64,000 nt of DNA from Gordonibacter sp. 28C (GCF_003339845.1 NZ_PPTR01000004.1:62001-126000); one strand, 5' to 3'. Positions 1 to 12,579 are shown, counted from the first letter of the stretch. Program-made: numbers and translations. The notes: generated from the letters alone by a model not told the origin.

Positions 1-977
1 GGCGGGATGACCGGGATAACGTCCAGGATCATGTCCGTGGGCTTGTTCGTGGACTTCAGGAACGCGTCCACCACCTTCAGGCGCTTGATGGCCTTGGCGC
101 GCTTCTGGCCCTTGCCGTTGGCGATGGTGTCGCGCAACTCGTCGGCCGTGGCGGCCAGGTCCATGGCGTCCAGCAGGTCGCGCACGGACTCGGCGCCCAT
201 GCCGCCCGTGAAGTAGTCGCGGTAGTTCAGGCGCATCTCGCGGTACAGGGCCTCGTCGGGCACGAGCTGCTTCGGCTCGATCTTCATGAACGCCTCGAAG
301 GCGTCCTGGCGCAGGGCCTTGCGCTCGTTGAACTCTTCGTAGATGTCGGCGATCTCCTCGTCGACCTCCTCGGGCGTCAGGCGCTCGTCCTCGTCGACTT
401 CGTCCACGAAGTCGTCGTCCTCGGGCACGTAGCTCGTGGACAGTTTGCGCGTGGCCTCGATGAGGCGGTCGCGCTCGGCGTCCAGCTCCTCGAGGTCGGC
501 GGCCAGCTCGTCGCGCAGCTCGTCGGCGTCCTCCTCGCGGGCCTCCTTGTCAACCGAGGTGATGATGGAGGATGCGAAGTACAGCACCTTCTCCAGCTCT
601 TTCGGCGGAATGTCCAGCAAATAGCCCAGGCGCGAGGGCGAGCCCTTGAAGTACCAGATGTGGCTGACCGGGGCGGCCAGCTCGATGTGGCCCATGCGCT
701 CGCGGCGAACCTTGCTGCGCGTGACCTCCACGCCGCAGCGCTCGCACACGATGCCCTTGAAGCGCACGCGCTTGTACTTGCCGCAGGCGCACTCCCAGTC
801 CTTCGTGGGGCCGAAGATCTTCTCGCAGAACAAGCCGTCCTTCTCGGGCTTGAGCGTGCGGTAGTTGATGGTTTCGGGCTTCTTGACCTCGCCGCGCGAC
901 CAGCCGCGCACGTCCTCGGCGTTGGCAAGCGAAATACGCAGGGCGTCGAAATTGGTAACGTCGAATTCCGTCGTCAT
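1..977 (-). CDS. rpoC: RNA polymerase beta' subunit (partial, N-terminal part)
   Basis: This is the N-terminal 325 codons of the beta' subunit of RNA polymerase; the rest lies beyond the left edge of the window. Translation from the ATG at 977 gives [18 protein letters not shown], followed by the N-terminal zinc-binding cysteines (CACG and CERCG, about residues 70-90) and, at the window edge, the VIPVIP segment that leads into the conserved PDLRPMVQL region of all beta' subunits. The start codon directly abuts the rpoB stop (TAG at 978-980), so the two genes are co-transcribed and probably translationally coupled. An acidic insertion (about residues 165-200) is the only lineage-specific part visible. 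Confidence 0.97.
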   Translation of the reverse strand, partial: MTTEFDVTNFDALRISLANAEDVRGWSRGEVKKPETINYRTLKPEKDGLFCEKIFGPTKDWECACGKYKRVRFKGIVCERCGVEVTRSKVRRERMGHIELAAPVSHIWYFKGSPSRLGYLLDIPPKELEKVLYFASSIITSVDKEAREEDADELRDELAADLEELDAERDRLIEATRKLSTSYVPEDDDFVDEVDEDERLTPEEVDEEIADIYEEFNERKALRQDAFEAFMKIEPKQLVPDEALYREMRLNYRDYFTGGMGAESVRDLLDAMDLAATADELRDTIANGKGQKRAKAIKRLKVVDAFLKSTNKPTDMILDVIPVIP

Positions 978-4517
<3,540 letters not shown>

Positions 4518-4572
4518 GAGGCTTTTCCTCCTTCAAGAGAATCCGGAAATCTGCGAAAAGTCGCAATTTCTA

Positions 4573-4601
4573 AAAATACGTCGCCAGTTGGCCCGTGTCA
4601 A
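4573..4601 (-). promoter_or_regulatory. Likely sigma-70-type promoter of rpoBC
   Basis: Read on the minus strand there is TTGACA (4601-4596), a 17-bp spacer and TATTTT (4578-4573), about 55 bases before the rpoB GTG. This is the best consensus promoter in the window. The surrounding 4518-4828 stretch is otherwise non-coding. Confidence 0.75.
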
Positions 4602-4828
4602 GAAAAATTTTTACGAACTGTGGGGATTTGCTGTTGATTCGGGGGTTTAGCTGGGGGAATACGGAGAAAACTTTTTGGTTGCGGAGGTGGTTTTGGCGAC
4701 CTGGGAGACGACCGGCCTCGTGCTTGTTGGGGAACCCCCGAATCACGGAGCGGTGGGGATGCGCTCGTTCGCGCTTCAACAGGCGCGGCTGCCTCGTAGG
4801 GGCAAACGCCCCACAGGCCGGGCAGAAA

Positions 4829-5731
4829 TCACACGGGCGTTGCCTGGTACCGCTCCAGCAGGGCGCAGGGTTGGTAGCTCAGCTTGTTCTCGCGCAGGCC
4901 GGGCAGGCCCAGGTCCTCCTCCAGGTTGAGGAACTCGGCCCGGTCAACCACAGTGCCGGCCAGCTCGCGCAGCAGGGCGCGCCAGATGTAGCGGAAGCCC
5001 AGGTTGCCTTTGAGCACCATGACGTCGAACGCGCCGCCGGGGAGCAGGGCGCCGTAGGCGTAGCCCTGCACGTCGCCGGCGATGCGCAGCAGGATGCCCT
5101 CCAGATCCAGCTCCTCGAAATGGTCCAGATCGAGCAGGATCTTGCGGTGCTCCAGTTCCAGGGGGTGCTCCTCGGAGCCGCGACGCCGGCTGCCCTCGTA
5201 CCACGCCTGCTGGAACGCGCGCAGCTCGTCGAGATGCCGGGGAGCCAGCGCCTCGAAGGACACGTCGTCTCCGTACAGCTGGTAGAACTTGTTGGTCTCG
5301 CGGCGCTTCTTCGCGAGCGCGGGGCCCGCGTAGGCAGCGATGGTCTCGGTGCGGTAGAGGTAGTCGGCGAAGGCGCGGTCGGTCGAGAAGCCAAACGCGC
5401 CGGGCAGCGCGGTTTCCAGTTCGAGCCGCTCTTCGGGCGTCACGCCCACCAGCGCGACGCGCCCCCCCGTCCGCGCGGATTCCTCCAACAACCGCCCGAT
5501 CTCCGCGGCCGGGTTCGCGCTTCCCAGCGGCGGGTAGTACGCCGAAACGCCCGGCAGCCGATCGTCCTGGCGAACGTGCAGCACGCCTCCCTCGAGGCGG
5601 ATCTTCGTGGCGTACTTCTCCTGCAACGAGAACAGGTTGGCGAACCCGAGCGCCGAATCGTTGCGGCGCAAGGGGGCGAGCACTCCCTCGATCAGGCTTT
5701 TGTCTGAAAGTTGCAGGGTCCTGAACTCCAT
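4829..5731 (-). CDS. DUF2156 (phosphatidylglycerol lysyltransferase C-terminal-like) protein
   Basis: A 300-residue protein starting MEFRTLQLSDK. It matches the DUF2156 family, which has the GNAT-like fold of the soluble domain of lysyl-phosphatidylglycerol synthases. Supporting features are the N-terminal motif with alternating aromatic residues around NLFSLQEKYATKI and the C-terminal motif YQPCALLERYQ. The ORF could extend to 5968, but the ATG at 5731 has a clear GAGGGG ribosome binding site and the upstream extension is low-complexity basic sequence, so 5731 is preferred. No membrane segment is present, so it is not a full MprF-type flippase. The acyl donor and acceptor cannot be read from the sequence. 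It is transcribed divergently from the GGDEF gene. Confidence 0.8.
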   Translation of the reverse strand: MEFRTLQLSDKSLIEGVLAPLRRNDSALGFANLFSLQEKYATKIRLEGGVLHVRQDDRLPGVSAYYPPLGSANPAAEIGRLLEESARTGGRVALVGVTPEERLELETALPGAFGFSTDRAFADYLYRTETIAAYAGPALAKKRRETNKFYQLYGDDVSFEALAPRHLDELRAFQQAWYEGSRRRGSEEHPLELEHRKILLDLDHFEELDLEGILLRIAGDVQGYAYGALLPGGAFDVMVLKGNLGFRYIWRALLRELAGTVVDRAEFLNLEEDLGLPGLRENKLSYQPCALLERYQATPV

Positions 5732-5885
5732 CGATCCCCTCTTCGACCGTAAGGCGCACCGCGAGGAGCGCTTTTTTCCATCGACAGCACAGTGTAGTGG
5801 AACAGGGCGGCCGCGAACACCCTCCGTTCGGCAACGTTCAGGTTGTCGGCCCCGCGGCGATAACGCCACGCGAACAGGCGCCGCA

Positions 5886-5905
5886 CCTGCTAATATTAAA
5901 GCAGG
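5886..5905. other. Small hairpin between divergent genes
   Basis: CCTGCT and AGCAGG are 6-bp inverted arms around an AT-rich 8-base loop. It sits just upstream of the -35 region of the GGDEF gene and could be an operator. No further support. Confidence 0.3.
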
Positions 5906-5921
5906 CTGCTTGTATTTAGGC

Positions 5922-5948
5922 TTGCACGCCGGAGAAGAGGCGTACAAT
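5922..5948 (+). promoter_or_regulatory. Possible promoter of PAS-GGDEF gene
   Basis: TTGCAC (5922-5927) and TACAAT (5943-5948) are separated by a short 15-bp spacer, 32 bases before the ATG. The ribosome binding site AAAGGAGG follows at 5967-5974. Confidence 0.45.
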
Positions 5949-5979
5949 TCGAGTAGCATTGTTTTCAAAGGAGGCGCAT

Positions 5980-7545
5980 ATGTACCATAGGGCGTTGCAG
6001 GTGGGGGTCTTCGGCCTCGATGCCGCCGTGGCGGAGGGCGTTCGATCCGTCGAAGCGCCCGAGCGCTTCGAGGTGAGCGTCGTCGAGGGAGCCTGGCCGG
6101 CGGGCGCGGGCCTCGACGAGTGCGACATCGCCCTCGTCCCCTCCCCCGATGCCGCCGGGCTGCCGCATCGGGCCCGACTCGTGCTGTGCGCGAGCGTCGA
6201 CGCCGTTGCCGAGCTCGACGACGAGACCCTCTCGGCTTTCTTGGACGTGTGGACGGAGCCGCTTCGACCGGCGCTCGCGGCCTTCCGTTTCCGCAGGCTG
6301 CTCGAGCGCGAGAAGGAGGGCGCCGACCTGGCGCTCGCCCGCCAGTACCTGGACACCGCCATCGACTCCATACCGGAGCTCGTGTGGTTCAAGGACGCGC
6401 GCGGCGCTCATCTCAAGGTGAACGACGCCTTCTGCGAGACGGTGGGCAAAACGAAGGAGCAGGTGGAAGGGCGCGGCCACTACTATATATGGGACATCAC
6501 GCCCGACGAGTACGCGCAAGGCGAGTACGTGTGCCTGGAGTCCGAAGAGGAGACCATGCGGTCGAACACGACGCTGCTGTTCGACGAGCAGGTGAAGACG
6601 AAGCGCGGCATGCGCCAGTTCAAAACGTACAAGTCTCCCCTGTTCGACGACGACGGCACCGCCATGGGCACGGTGGGAGTCGCCCATGACGTCACCGACT
6701 TGGGCAACGTTGCCACCGAACTGGACATTCTCATAAACGCCATGCCCTTCGCCATCGTGGTGGAGGACACGGACGGCGTGATCTTGAACGTCAACCACGT
6801 TACCGAGCGGTACTTCCGAGTGAAGCGCGACGACGTGATAGGCGGCAAGATCAAGCATTGGCGTCGCATCGTGTTCGGCGACGAGCTGGCAGATGCGCGC
6901 GAGGCGAAGGAAACGTGCGAGTTCACCGCCAGCATCGCCGGAACCGAAACGACGTTCGAGCTGAACAAGGCCCCCATCGTGGACGTGTTCGGCAACGTGA
7001 CCGGCCAGCTGCGCATCTACCGCGACATCACGACCGAGCGCATGCTGGAGAAGCGCGCCGCAGAGGCCGCACGGACCGACTACCTGACCGGCCTGTACAA
7101 CCGCCGCTACTTCTACGAGCGCCTGGAGGAGATCCCGCGCGACGAGCCCATCACCATCGTCACGCTCGACCTTGACGATTTCAAGGACATCAACGACCGG
7201 TACGGGCACGCCGCCGGCGACTTCGCGCTCGTGGAGACGGCGCGGATACTGCGCGAGACGTTCCCGGACGGCCTTGTGGTGCGCTGGGGCGGCGACGAGT
7301 TCGTGGTGGCCCTTCCGAGCGACCGGGACACGCGCGACGTGTGCGCGTCCGTGCAGGCCATGATCGAGCGCCTCCATCGCAAGTCGCTCGCCTCGAGCGA
7401 GTCGTACCCGTTCACGGCGAGCGCGGGCATCGCCACGGGGCTCCCCTCCTCCATCGACGAGCTCATCAGGCGCAGCGACGAGGCGCTGTACCGCGCAAAG
7501 CGCCAGGGTCCGTCGCTTTGCCGTGCCGACGGGGACGAGAGCTGA
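5980..7545 (+). CDS. PAS-PAS-GGDEF signalling protein (putative diguanylate cyclase)
   Basis: A 521-residue cytoplasmic signalling protein. An N-terminal region of about 110 residues is followed by two PAS modules (about 115-230, with LVWFKDARGAHLKVNDAFCETV, and about 240-360, with FAIVVEDTDGVILNVN). The C-terminal GGDEF domain carries DLDDFKDINDRYGHAAGD and the intact signature WGGDEF (about residue 435), so it should make cyclic di-GMP. The RxxD inhibitory site five residues before GGDEF is absent, so product inhibition is not expected. There is no membrane segment, so the PAS domains probably sense an internal signal. The start at 5980 was chosen over an upstream in-frame TTG because of the AAAGGAGG site. 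Confidence 0.88.
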   Translation: MYHRALQVGVFGLDAAVAEGVRSVEAPERFEVSVVEGAWPAGAGLDECDIALVPSPDAAGLPHRARLVLCASVDAVAELDDETLSAFLDVWTEPLRPALAAFRFRRLLEREKEGADLALARQYLDTAIDSIPELVWFKDARGAHLKVNDAFCETVGKTKEQVEGRGHYYIWDITPDEYAQGEYVCLESEEETMRSNTTLLFDEQVKTKRGMRQFKTYKSPLFDDDGTAMGTVGVAHDVTDLGNVATELDILINAMPFAIVVEDTDGVILNVNHVTERYFRVKRDDVIGGKIKHWRRIVFGDELADAREAKETCEFTASIAGTETTFELNKAPIVDVFGNVTGQLRIYRDITTERMLEKRAAEAARTDYLTGLYNRRYFYERLEEIPRDEPITIVTLDLDDFKDINDRYGHAAGDFALVETARILRETFPDGLVVRWGGDEFVVALPSDRDTRDVCASVQAMIERLHRKSLASSESYPFTASAGIATGLPSSIDELIRRSDEALYRAKRQGPSLCRADGDES

Positions 7546-7553
7546 GAACCATG

Positions 7554-7586
7554 AAAGGAGGCTCGACGCGAAGCCGAGCCTCCTTT
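7554..7586. terminator. Bidirectional terminator hairpin
   Basis: A perfect 12-bp stem (AAAGGAGGCTCG / CGAGCCTCCTTT) with a 9-base loop lies between convergent genes. The A-rich left and T-rich right ends suit termination from both sides. Confidence 0.75.
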
Positions 7587-7632
7587 CCGGTTGCGGGTGC
7601 GCCGTTGCGGCGGCGCGAAGCGATGCGGAAAC

Positions 7633-8493
7633 CTAGCCGCGCGACTTCCCCAAGCTGAACTGACCGCTGGCGATATGGACGCTGACCGACGTGGCGCCGT
7701 CGCCGTGCACGTAGGAGCCGCCTTGCTGCGTGGTTTCGAACGCGCTGGAGAAGCCGCCCGACGCCTTGTCCACCTTCGCCGAGAAGCCGGTGCCCTCCGG
7801 CAGGGCCACGCTCGCCTGGCCGCTGGCGAGGTCGGCGTCCACCTGCTTGGGAGCCGTGCCGAGGCAGACCACGTCGAGCTGACCCGATGCCGTCTTCGTG
7901 CTGACGCGGTTGGAGAACGAACCCTCCACGCGCGCTTGACCGCTGGCCACGTCCACGCTGAGCGACGCGGCGGCCAGGTCGTCGGCGTCGATCTCGCCCG
8001 ATGCGAGCTTGAGGTTCAACGCATCGCAGCCGATGCCCGAGACGCGGTAGTAGCCCGATGCGCCGTCGACGGTCACGTTCCCCAGGCTTTTCGCGTACCG
8101 TTCGGGAATGCGCACCTCCAGGCGCTTCTGGCCCAGCATGAAGCACGACCACCAGCTGCCGTAGTCCACTTTGAGCGTGTCGCCGGACACGCTCCAACGC
8201 ATCTGCTGCGCCCTGGTCATGCCGGTGGCGGCGGTTTCGACGAGCTCGATGGTGTCGCCGGACGCGTCGTCGACCACCGACACGTCCACCGATCCGGCCG
8301 CCCAGCTGACAGACAGGTTCTTCACGCTTTTCGCGTCCACGCTCGCGTTGCCCATTTCCGTTCCCCCTCCGAGATAGATTCCCTGCGACGAGCACCCGCG
8401 CATCGAGCCGAACCCCGCTACGGCGAACAGCAGCAGGCCGAGGGCGATGATGAGGGCGATTTTCACGTACGACGATCTGGTGAGTTTTGCCAT
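7633..8493 (-). CDS. DUF4097-family membrane-anchored beta-solenoid protein
   Basis: A 286-residue protein with an N-terminal membrane anchor (about residues 10-30, IALIIALGLLLFAVAGF). It is followed by a beta-strand repeat region in which AGSVDVSV, ASGEIDADD, ASGQARVEG, ASGQLDVV, ASGQASVAL and ASGQFSLGKS recur, the DUF4097 pattern. The domain should lie outside the membrane or in the envelope. The stop of the upstream XRE gene is 15 bases before this start, so the two form an operon. DUF4097 proteins are often paired with XRE or PadR regulators and their molecular role is not established. Confidence 0.75.
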   Translation of the reverse strand: MAKLTRSSYVKIALIIALGLLLFAVAGFGSMRGCSSQGIYLGGGTEMGNASVDAKSVKNLSVSWAAGSVDVSVVDDASGDTIELVETAATGMTRAQQMRWSVSGDTLKVDYGSWWSCFMLGQKRLEVRIPERYAKSLGNVTVDGASGYYRVSGIGCDALNLKLASGEIDADDLAAASLSVDVASGQARVEGSFSNRVSTKTASGQLDVVCLGTAPKQVDADLASGQASVALPEGTGFSAKVDKASGGFSSAFETTQQGGSYVHGDGATSVSVHIASGQFSLGKSRG

Positions 8494-8508
8494 GTTTTCC
8501 GCCCTCCG

Positions 8509-9282
8509 CTACCGACGCCCGGCCCGATAGTTCGGGTCGTTCTCGATGATGCGCGCGATCCAGTAGTACAGCGGGATGGTGAGGAACAGCACCCAGGCGG
8601 GGTGCCAGGCTCCGAACGCGAAGCCGGCGAGCATGAACAGGATGACGCACAGGATGGGGTACGGGAACGTCGACCACGGGCCGCGGCGGTGCTTGCCGTC
8701 GCGCTCGTCGTAGGCGGAAGCGGGCTGCTGCGGCTGCGGCGGGACGGGCGCACCGTAAACGGGCTGCTGCGCGGGAGCCGCGTAGCCGTGCGGGGGCGCG
8801 GGCGGAACGGGGGCCGATGCGGGCGCGGAGCCGGCGGGGGCAGACTGCTGCGGAGCGGCGTACGGCTCGGCGGCAGCCTGCGGTGCGGCGACCTGCACCG
8901 CGGGCTGCGGCTGCGCTGCGGGCGCGGGCGGCTCTTGGCGGACCGCCGCCTGGGCCGTGGCGGCTGCGGCGGCGGCCGTGGCGGCTGCGGCGCTCGCGGC
9001 CACGGCGGCCTCGCGCGCCTCCACCTCGGCCGAGGCGCTGCGGTCGCGCGCCTCGAACGTCACGTCGTCGGCGATGTCGGTGTCCACGCGCACGAGCTCG
9101 TCCAGCGTGACGCCGTACAGATCGGCGAGGGCGATGAGGTTGCCCGTGTCGGGCGACGACTCGGCGCGCTCCCATTTCGACACGGCCTGGCGCGACAGCC
9201 CCAACCGCGCGGCCAGCTCCTCCTGGCTGAAACCCTGCTCGCGCCTCATCTCTGCGAGGCGCTGGGCGATTTCGACGTTCAT
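8509..9282 (-). CDS. XRE-family regulator with C-terminal membrane segments
   Basis: The N-terminal helix-turn-helix (EELAARLGLSRQAVSKWERA) is followed by the typical NLIALADLYGVTLDEL helix pair, a long Ala/Pro/Gln-rich linker (about residues 85-190) and two hydrophobic segments (FPYPILCVILFMLAGFAFG and WVLFLTIPLYYWIA). It is therefore probably a membrane-tethered DNA-binding protein. The start MNVEIAQ at 9282 is preferred because of the GAAGGG site 8 bases upstream; an in-frame ATG at 9312 is possible. It is co-transcribed with the DUF4097 gene. Its HTH closely resembles that of the XRE-DUF4097 fusion at 9860-10801, which suggests duplication. Confidence 0.85.
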   Translation of the reverse strand: MNVEIAQRLAEMRREQGFSQEELAARLGLSRQAVSKWERAESSPDTGNLIALADLYGVTLDELVRVDTDIADDVTFEARDRSASAEVEAREAAVAASAAAATAAAAAATAQAAVRQEPPAPAAQPQPAVQVAAPQAAAEPYAAPQQSAPAGSAPASAPVPPAPPHGYAAPAQQPVYGAPVPPQPQQPASAYDERDGKHRRGPWSTFPYPILCVILFMLAGFAFGAWHPAWVLFLTIPLYYWIARIIENDPNYRAGRR

Positions 9283-9440
9283 GAACGATCCCTTCTTCGG
9301 CGTTGGCGTCATGCGTACCCTTTCTCGCCCTCAGTGTGCAGTTGCGCGGCCGGTTGCACCAGCATCTCTGGTAATCATTTTACGCAACCGCCGGTTGCCT
9401 CCGCGCGTGAAAAGGGTTTTCGTTACCTGTCGCGCTGAAT

Positions 9441-9458
9441 CCATGACATTTGTCATGG
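9441..9458. promoter_or_regulatory. Operator-like palindrome
   Basis: CCATGACA-TT-TGTCATGG, with perfect 8-bp arms, lies about 160 bp upstream of the membrane XRE gene. It is a candidate autoregulatory operator, by position and symmetry only. Confidence 0.4.
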
Positions 9459-9620
9459 CGGGAAGCGACGGGGTGCCATGCCGAAACGAGCCCTCGAAGG
9501 ATCATCTGACCGTTCGGCGCACAAGCGCCCACGGCATGCTGCGCACCCGTGCTCGCAGGCCCACTCGACACGCTCGCGTCCAAAAGGTCCCGCTCAGATC
9601 GCGCCGGCGCAAGACAACCG

Positions 9621-9789
9621 TTTGGCACAGAAATCACCGATTCCCTGCACTCGCGCAGTCCTTCGACAAGGGGTCGCTGGCTTCGGATTTTCACGACCTG
9701 CGAAAACGTGCTTTGAAGAACGACGTCTGCATGCCGAGAGGCCGCTGCGACGACCTTGAGCGCAGAGAATCGGTGATTATTGTGCCAAA
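9621..9789. mobile_element. MITE-like 169-bp element in a gene-free stretch
   Basis: The ends are inverted repeats. Positions 9621-9643 match the reverse complement of 9767-9789 in 21 of 23 bases, and weaker similarity extends inward to about 32 bases. The same four bases, ACCG, flank both ends (9617-9620 and 9790-9793), like a target-site duplication. There is no credible coding sequence inside. The stretch 9313-9859 holds this element and the palindrome at 9441 and nothing else recognisable. With a single copy visible, the mobility is an inference. Confidence 0.45.
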
Positions 9790-9859
9790 ACCGGGGGCGT
9801 AGCGGTCTCTTCGAATCCTGTGGCGAATAGGCCGCGCAGAACCCACCGCACCGAAACGC

Positions 9860-10801
9860 CTACGAGAACCGGTATTCGCCGAAGGAGCACCGCGCCAGCT
9901 CGACGCTGCCGTCGCGCATGGTGGCGTCGAGCGCTTCGGCTTCGATGCCCTCCACGCGGAAGCTCCCGTAGCCGGTGTTCAGCACGAGCTCCGCCAGGCG
10001 CGGCGCGTCCTCCGCCGACTCGGCGGACGGAGGGTTCGTCAGTGGAACGGAGATGGTCAGGTCGTGGGCGATCGCGTCCCGGTCGTCCCATGCGCGCGCG
10101 TCGCCGGCCCACACCTCGAGCGTCGACCCCTCCTTTTGGAAGCAGCCTTGCTTGGCGACGCCGATGCCGCGCTCCTCGATGCGCAGCGGATAGAGGGTCG
10201 GCATCGCCTCGATCTTGACCTCGCCCGCCGGCCAGTTCACCACGATGCGGTCGATGCCGGCGAAGTTGACCTCGTCCACATGGGTGCCCGTGATGCCGAG
10301 CGCGTCGGTGACGCGCGGATGAGGTCCCGTGAGGACGAACCAGCCAGCCGCTCCCATAGCGAGCAGGGCGACGCACAGCGCGCAGACGGCAGCTCGGTAG
10401 AAGCCCCTCCGCCAAACGCGCGGGGCGGCCGCGATGGGAGCCTCTTCGGCATCGGCGGCGGCTTCGCCCTCCGCAGAGGCGGCTTCGGCAAACTCGGCCT
10501 CGGACGACTCGTTGTCGGAACGTCCCGAAAGCTCATCGCCCCCAGGTGCGGTCGACCCGAACGCCCGAGAGGAACGCTCGCCCGTCGCCGCGCATTCCGC
10601 TTCGAGGCCCGCGAGCTCGTCGAGCGTCACCCCGTACAGGCGGGCGAGCGCTATGAGGTTCTCCGTGTCGGGAGCCGCCTCGGCCCGCTCCCACTTCGAC
10701 ACGGCCTGGCGCGACAGTCCCAGTTTCCGGGCCAGCTCGCCTTGGGAATACCCGTGGGAGCGGCGCAGCCGCGCCAGCCGTTCGGCGACCGAGAATTCCA
10801 T
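9860..10801 (-). CDS. XRE regulator fused to a membrane-anchored DUF4097-like domain
   Basis: A 313-residue protein. An N-terminal HTH (GELARKLGLSRQAVSKWERA, then NLIALARLYGVTLDEL) is almost identical to that of the XRE gene at 8509-9282. An acidic linker follows, then one membrane segment (about residues 130-155, AAVCALCVALLAMGAAGWFVL) and a C-terminal domain with DUF4097-like strands (IVVNWPAGEVKIEAM, VLNTGYGSFRVEGIEAEALDATMRDGSVELA). It thus joins in one chain what the neighbouring operon encodes as two proteins, and could couple an extracytoplasmic domain directly to DNA binding. The start ATG at 10801 is supported by the immediate HTH. Confidence 0.8.
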   Translation of the reverse strand: MEFSVAERLARLRRSHGYSQGELARKLGLSRQAVSKWERAEAAPDTENLIALARLYGVTLDELAGLEAECAATGERSSRAFGSTAPGGDELSGRSDNESSEAEFAEAASAEGEAAADAEEAPIAAAPRVWRRGFYRAAVCALCVALLAMGAAGWFVLTGPHPRVTDALGITGTHVDEVNFAGIDRIVVNWPAGEVKIEAMPTLYPLRIEERGIGVAKQGCFQKEGSTLEVWAGDARAWDDRDAIAHDLTISVPLTNPPSAESAEDAPRLAELVLNTGYGSFRVEGIEAEALDATMRDGSVELARCSFGEYRFS

Positions 10802-10911
10802 ACGGCGCTCCTTCCACGCTTCCGACGGGGACGTTTGCGCTGCGATGCGGAAGCGATGCCCCGATCATACCGGGCACGCGGACGGCGCGCCAGTAATTCG
10901 AGTGCGCACTT

Positions 10912-10930
10912 TGACAACTTCGAGTTGTCA
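10912..10930. terminator. Hairpin overlapping the stop of the LuxR-type gene
   Basis: TGACAACT-TCG-AGTTGTCA has perfect 8-bp arms and a tight loop. Its right arm contains the stop codon of the minus-strand LuxR-type gene. No U-run follows, so termination is only possible. Confidence 0.4.
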
Positions 10931-12355
10931 GCGGGCGTCGTGAACGACGTCGAGGAGCTCCTCCTTGGAATGAACGCCCAGCTTTCCGTATATGTGACGC
11001 ACGTGGGTCTTGACGGTGTTCGTGGACACGAACAGCTCTTCGGCGATGAACGGGGCGCTGCGACCTTGGGCGAGATACGACAGGATCTCGGCCTCGCGCC
11101 TGGAGAGCTGGGCGCGCTCGGCCAAATGGCGGCAGCGCTCCTCCTGTAAACGCGCGAGATCGGTGGGCTCCTCCGCACCGCGTCGCCGCTGGCGCAGCAC
11201 GGGCACCAAACCCACGGCCACCAGGTACAGCACCATGCCCGTCTGGGCTGTGGTGCTCATGGCGTCGTCGCCCACCCATGGCCATGCTTCCACCACTGCG
11301 AGGAACCACGTTGCGAAGGCCGCCGTGGCGACGCCCCATGCCGCAGCGAGCGAAGCGCTGTCGCCCGTGGACAGGCGAACCCAGAACAGCTCGGCCATGA
11401 CCGCGATGGCGCATCCGAGTGGAATGCTGAACGCGAAGCGCCCGACGGTTCCCGTGAGCGCCCCGAAGAACCAGATGAGCTGCAAGCTGGCCACGCATAC
11501 GAGCGGGGCCAGCTGGTAGACCACCTTGAAGTCGCGCCACGCCATCCTGCGCACGGCGACGCACAGCAGCGCCGAACCGACCAGAAAGCCCGTGGCCGTG
11601 CCCCAAGCGCTCTCGGGACCCGGATTGTTCGCTATGGGAACGCCCGTCAGCTGGGCCCCCCACTGCGACGCCGAGATGAACGCGCACAACAGCAATCCCA
11701 CGACTATCTCCCAGTTCTGAGAGAAGGCCCCCGAAACCCAGGACGGCGCCCGACCGACCGAGGCGGACGCGACGACCGAGCCGGAGGGCGCGGCGGGCGA
11801 CACGGCGTACGGAGCCGGGCGCGGCATGACGGCGGACGCGACGAGACCTGCCGCAACGACGAAAGAGGGCGTGAGCGGAAACGCATCGCTCAAAGCCAGC
11901 GCGAGCAGCTTGAGCAGCGCCGCCGCGACTCCGGCGAGCGCCACGGCGAACAGCGCGACGCGCTCGTCGAGGGCGGAGAAGGCCGACCCCCAGCGAACCA
12001 CGGCGACGGCAAAGCCGACTCCGAACGCGGCTCCGCACAGAACGAGCGCCGCCTCGGGCAGTCCGACGGTCCGCACTCCCCACGCGCCGACGAACGCGCA
12101 GGCCGCAAGCAGCGAACCGAAGCCCGCACGTCCCGCCGCCCTCCGCGGAGAGCGCCATGGCCGCAGGGCCAGCAACAGACCGGCGGCCATAGCCGCAACG
12201 AGCGCCGCGCGAAAAAAAGCGTGCACGGCCGCAGACGAGCCGAACAGCGGGTCGATCATATGGGGGTTGTCCATGAGCATGACGACGACGCCCACCAGAC
12301 CGCCGACGGCGACATACGGTCGCGCCTGCGACAGCGCCGCTTCGGTTTCCGTCAT
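10928..12355 (-). CDS. Polytopic membrane LuxR-type transcriptional regulator
   Basis: A 475-residue protein with about 12 hydrophobic segments in the first 400 residues (for example VAVGGLVGVVVMLM, AALVAAMAAGLLLAL, VALFAVALAGVAAALLKLLAL). A C-terminal LuxR/GerE helix-turn-helix follows (LSRREAEILSYLAQGRS, then ELFVSTNTVKTHVRHIYGKLGVHSKEELLDVVH). This architecture is characteristic of Eggerthella-type regulators that sit beside reductase genes. The start MTETEAAL at 12355 has an AGAGG site; an extension to 12394 is possible. It lies downstream of the flavin reductase on the same strand and probably controls it, an inference from gene order and from the repeats at 14451-14501. Confidence 0.85.
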   Translation of the reverse strand: MTETEAALSQARPYVAVGGLVGVVVMLMDNPHMIDPLFGSSAAVHAFFRAALVAAMAAGLLLALRPWRSPRRAAGRAGFGSLLAACAFVGAWGVRTVGLPEAALVLCGAAFGVGFAVAVVRWGSAFSALDERVALFAVALAGVAAALLKLLALALSDAFPLTPSFVVAAGLVASAVMPRPAPYAVSPAAPSGSVVASASVGRAPSWVSGAFSQNWEIVVGLLLCAFISASQWGAQLTGVPIANNPGPESAWGTATGFLVGSALLCVAVRRMAWRDFKVVYQLAPLVCVASLQLIWFFGALTGTVGRFAFSIPLGCAIAVMAELFWVRLSTGDSASLAAAWGVATAAFATWFLAVVEAWPWVGDDAMSTTAQTGMVLYLVAVGLVPVLRQRRRGAEEPTDLARLQEERCRHLAERAQLSRREAEILSYLAQGRSAPFIAEELFVSTNTVKTHVRHIYGKLGVHSKEELLDVVHDAR

Positions 12356-12420
12356 GGGTCCTCTTTCCTCGCACGCCCTACCTTGCCGCTGCATTCTACC
12401 ATGCGTCGCGAGAACAGAGC

Positions 12421-12445
12421 GGAGCCGGTCGCGGGAACCGGCTCC
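12421..12445 (-). terminator. GC-rich hairpin after the flavin reductase gene
   Basis: A 9-bp perfect stem (GGAGCCGGT / ACCGGCTCC) with a 7-base loop lies in the 225-bp gap between the reductase stop and the LuxR-type gene. There is no strong U-run. Confidence 0.45.
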
Positions 12446-12579
12446 GGGGACCGCACCGCCAAGGAGGGAGGGAACTTGAACGGCGGGCGAAAAATCGATG
12501 GGGTTGTTCGTCGCATACGGCGCAGTGCGAGAGGGCCGCCCTGCGAGCAGGGGCGGACCCTTCGTCGTCGCCCAGGGCC

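Noticed and set aside
5965-7377. 470-codon open frame opposite the PAS-GGDEF gene
   Set aside because: Same GC-driven shadow effect; no domains, no ribosome binding site, opposite a clearly conserved protein.
9380-9694. 104-codon minus-strand frame between the two XRE loci
   Set aside because: It overlaps the MITE-like end and the palindrome, has no ribosome binding site and its composition is unlike neighbouring proteins.
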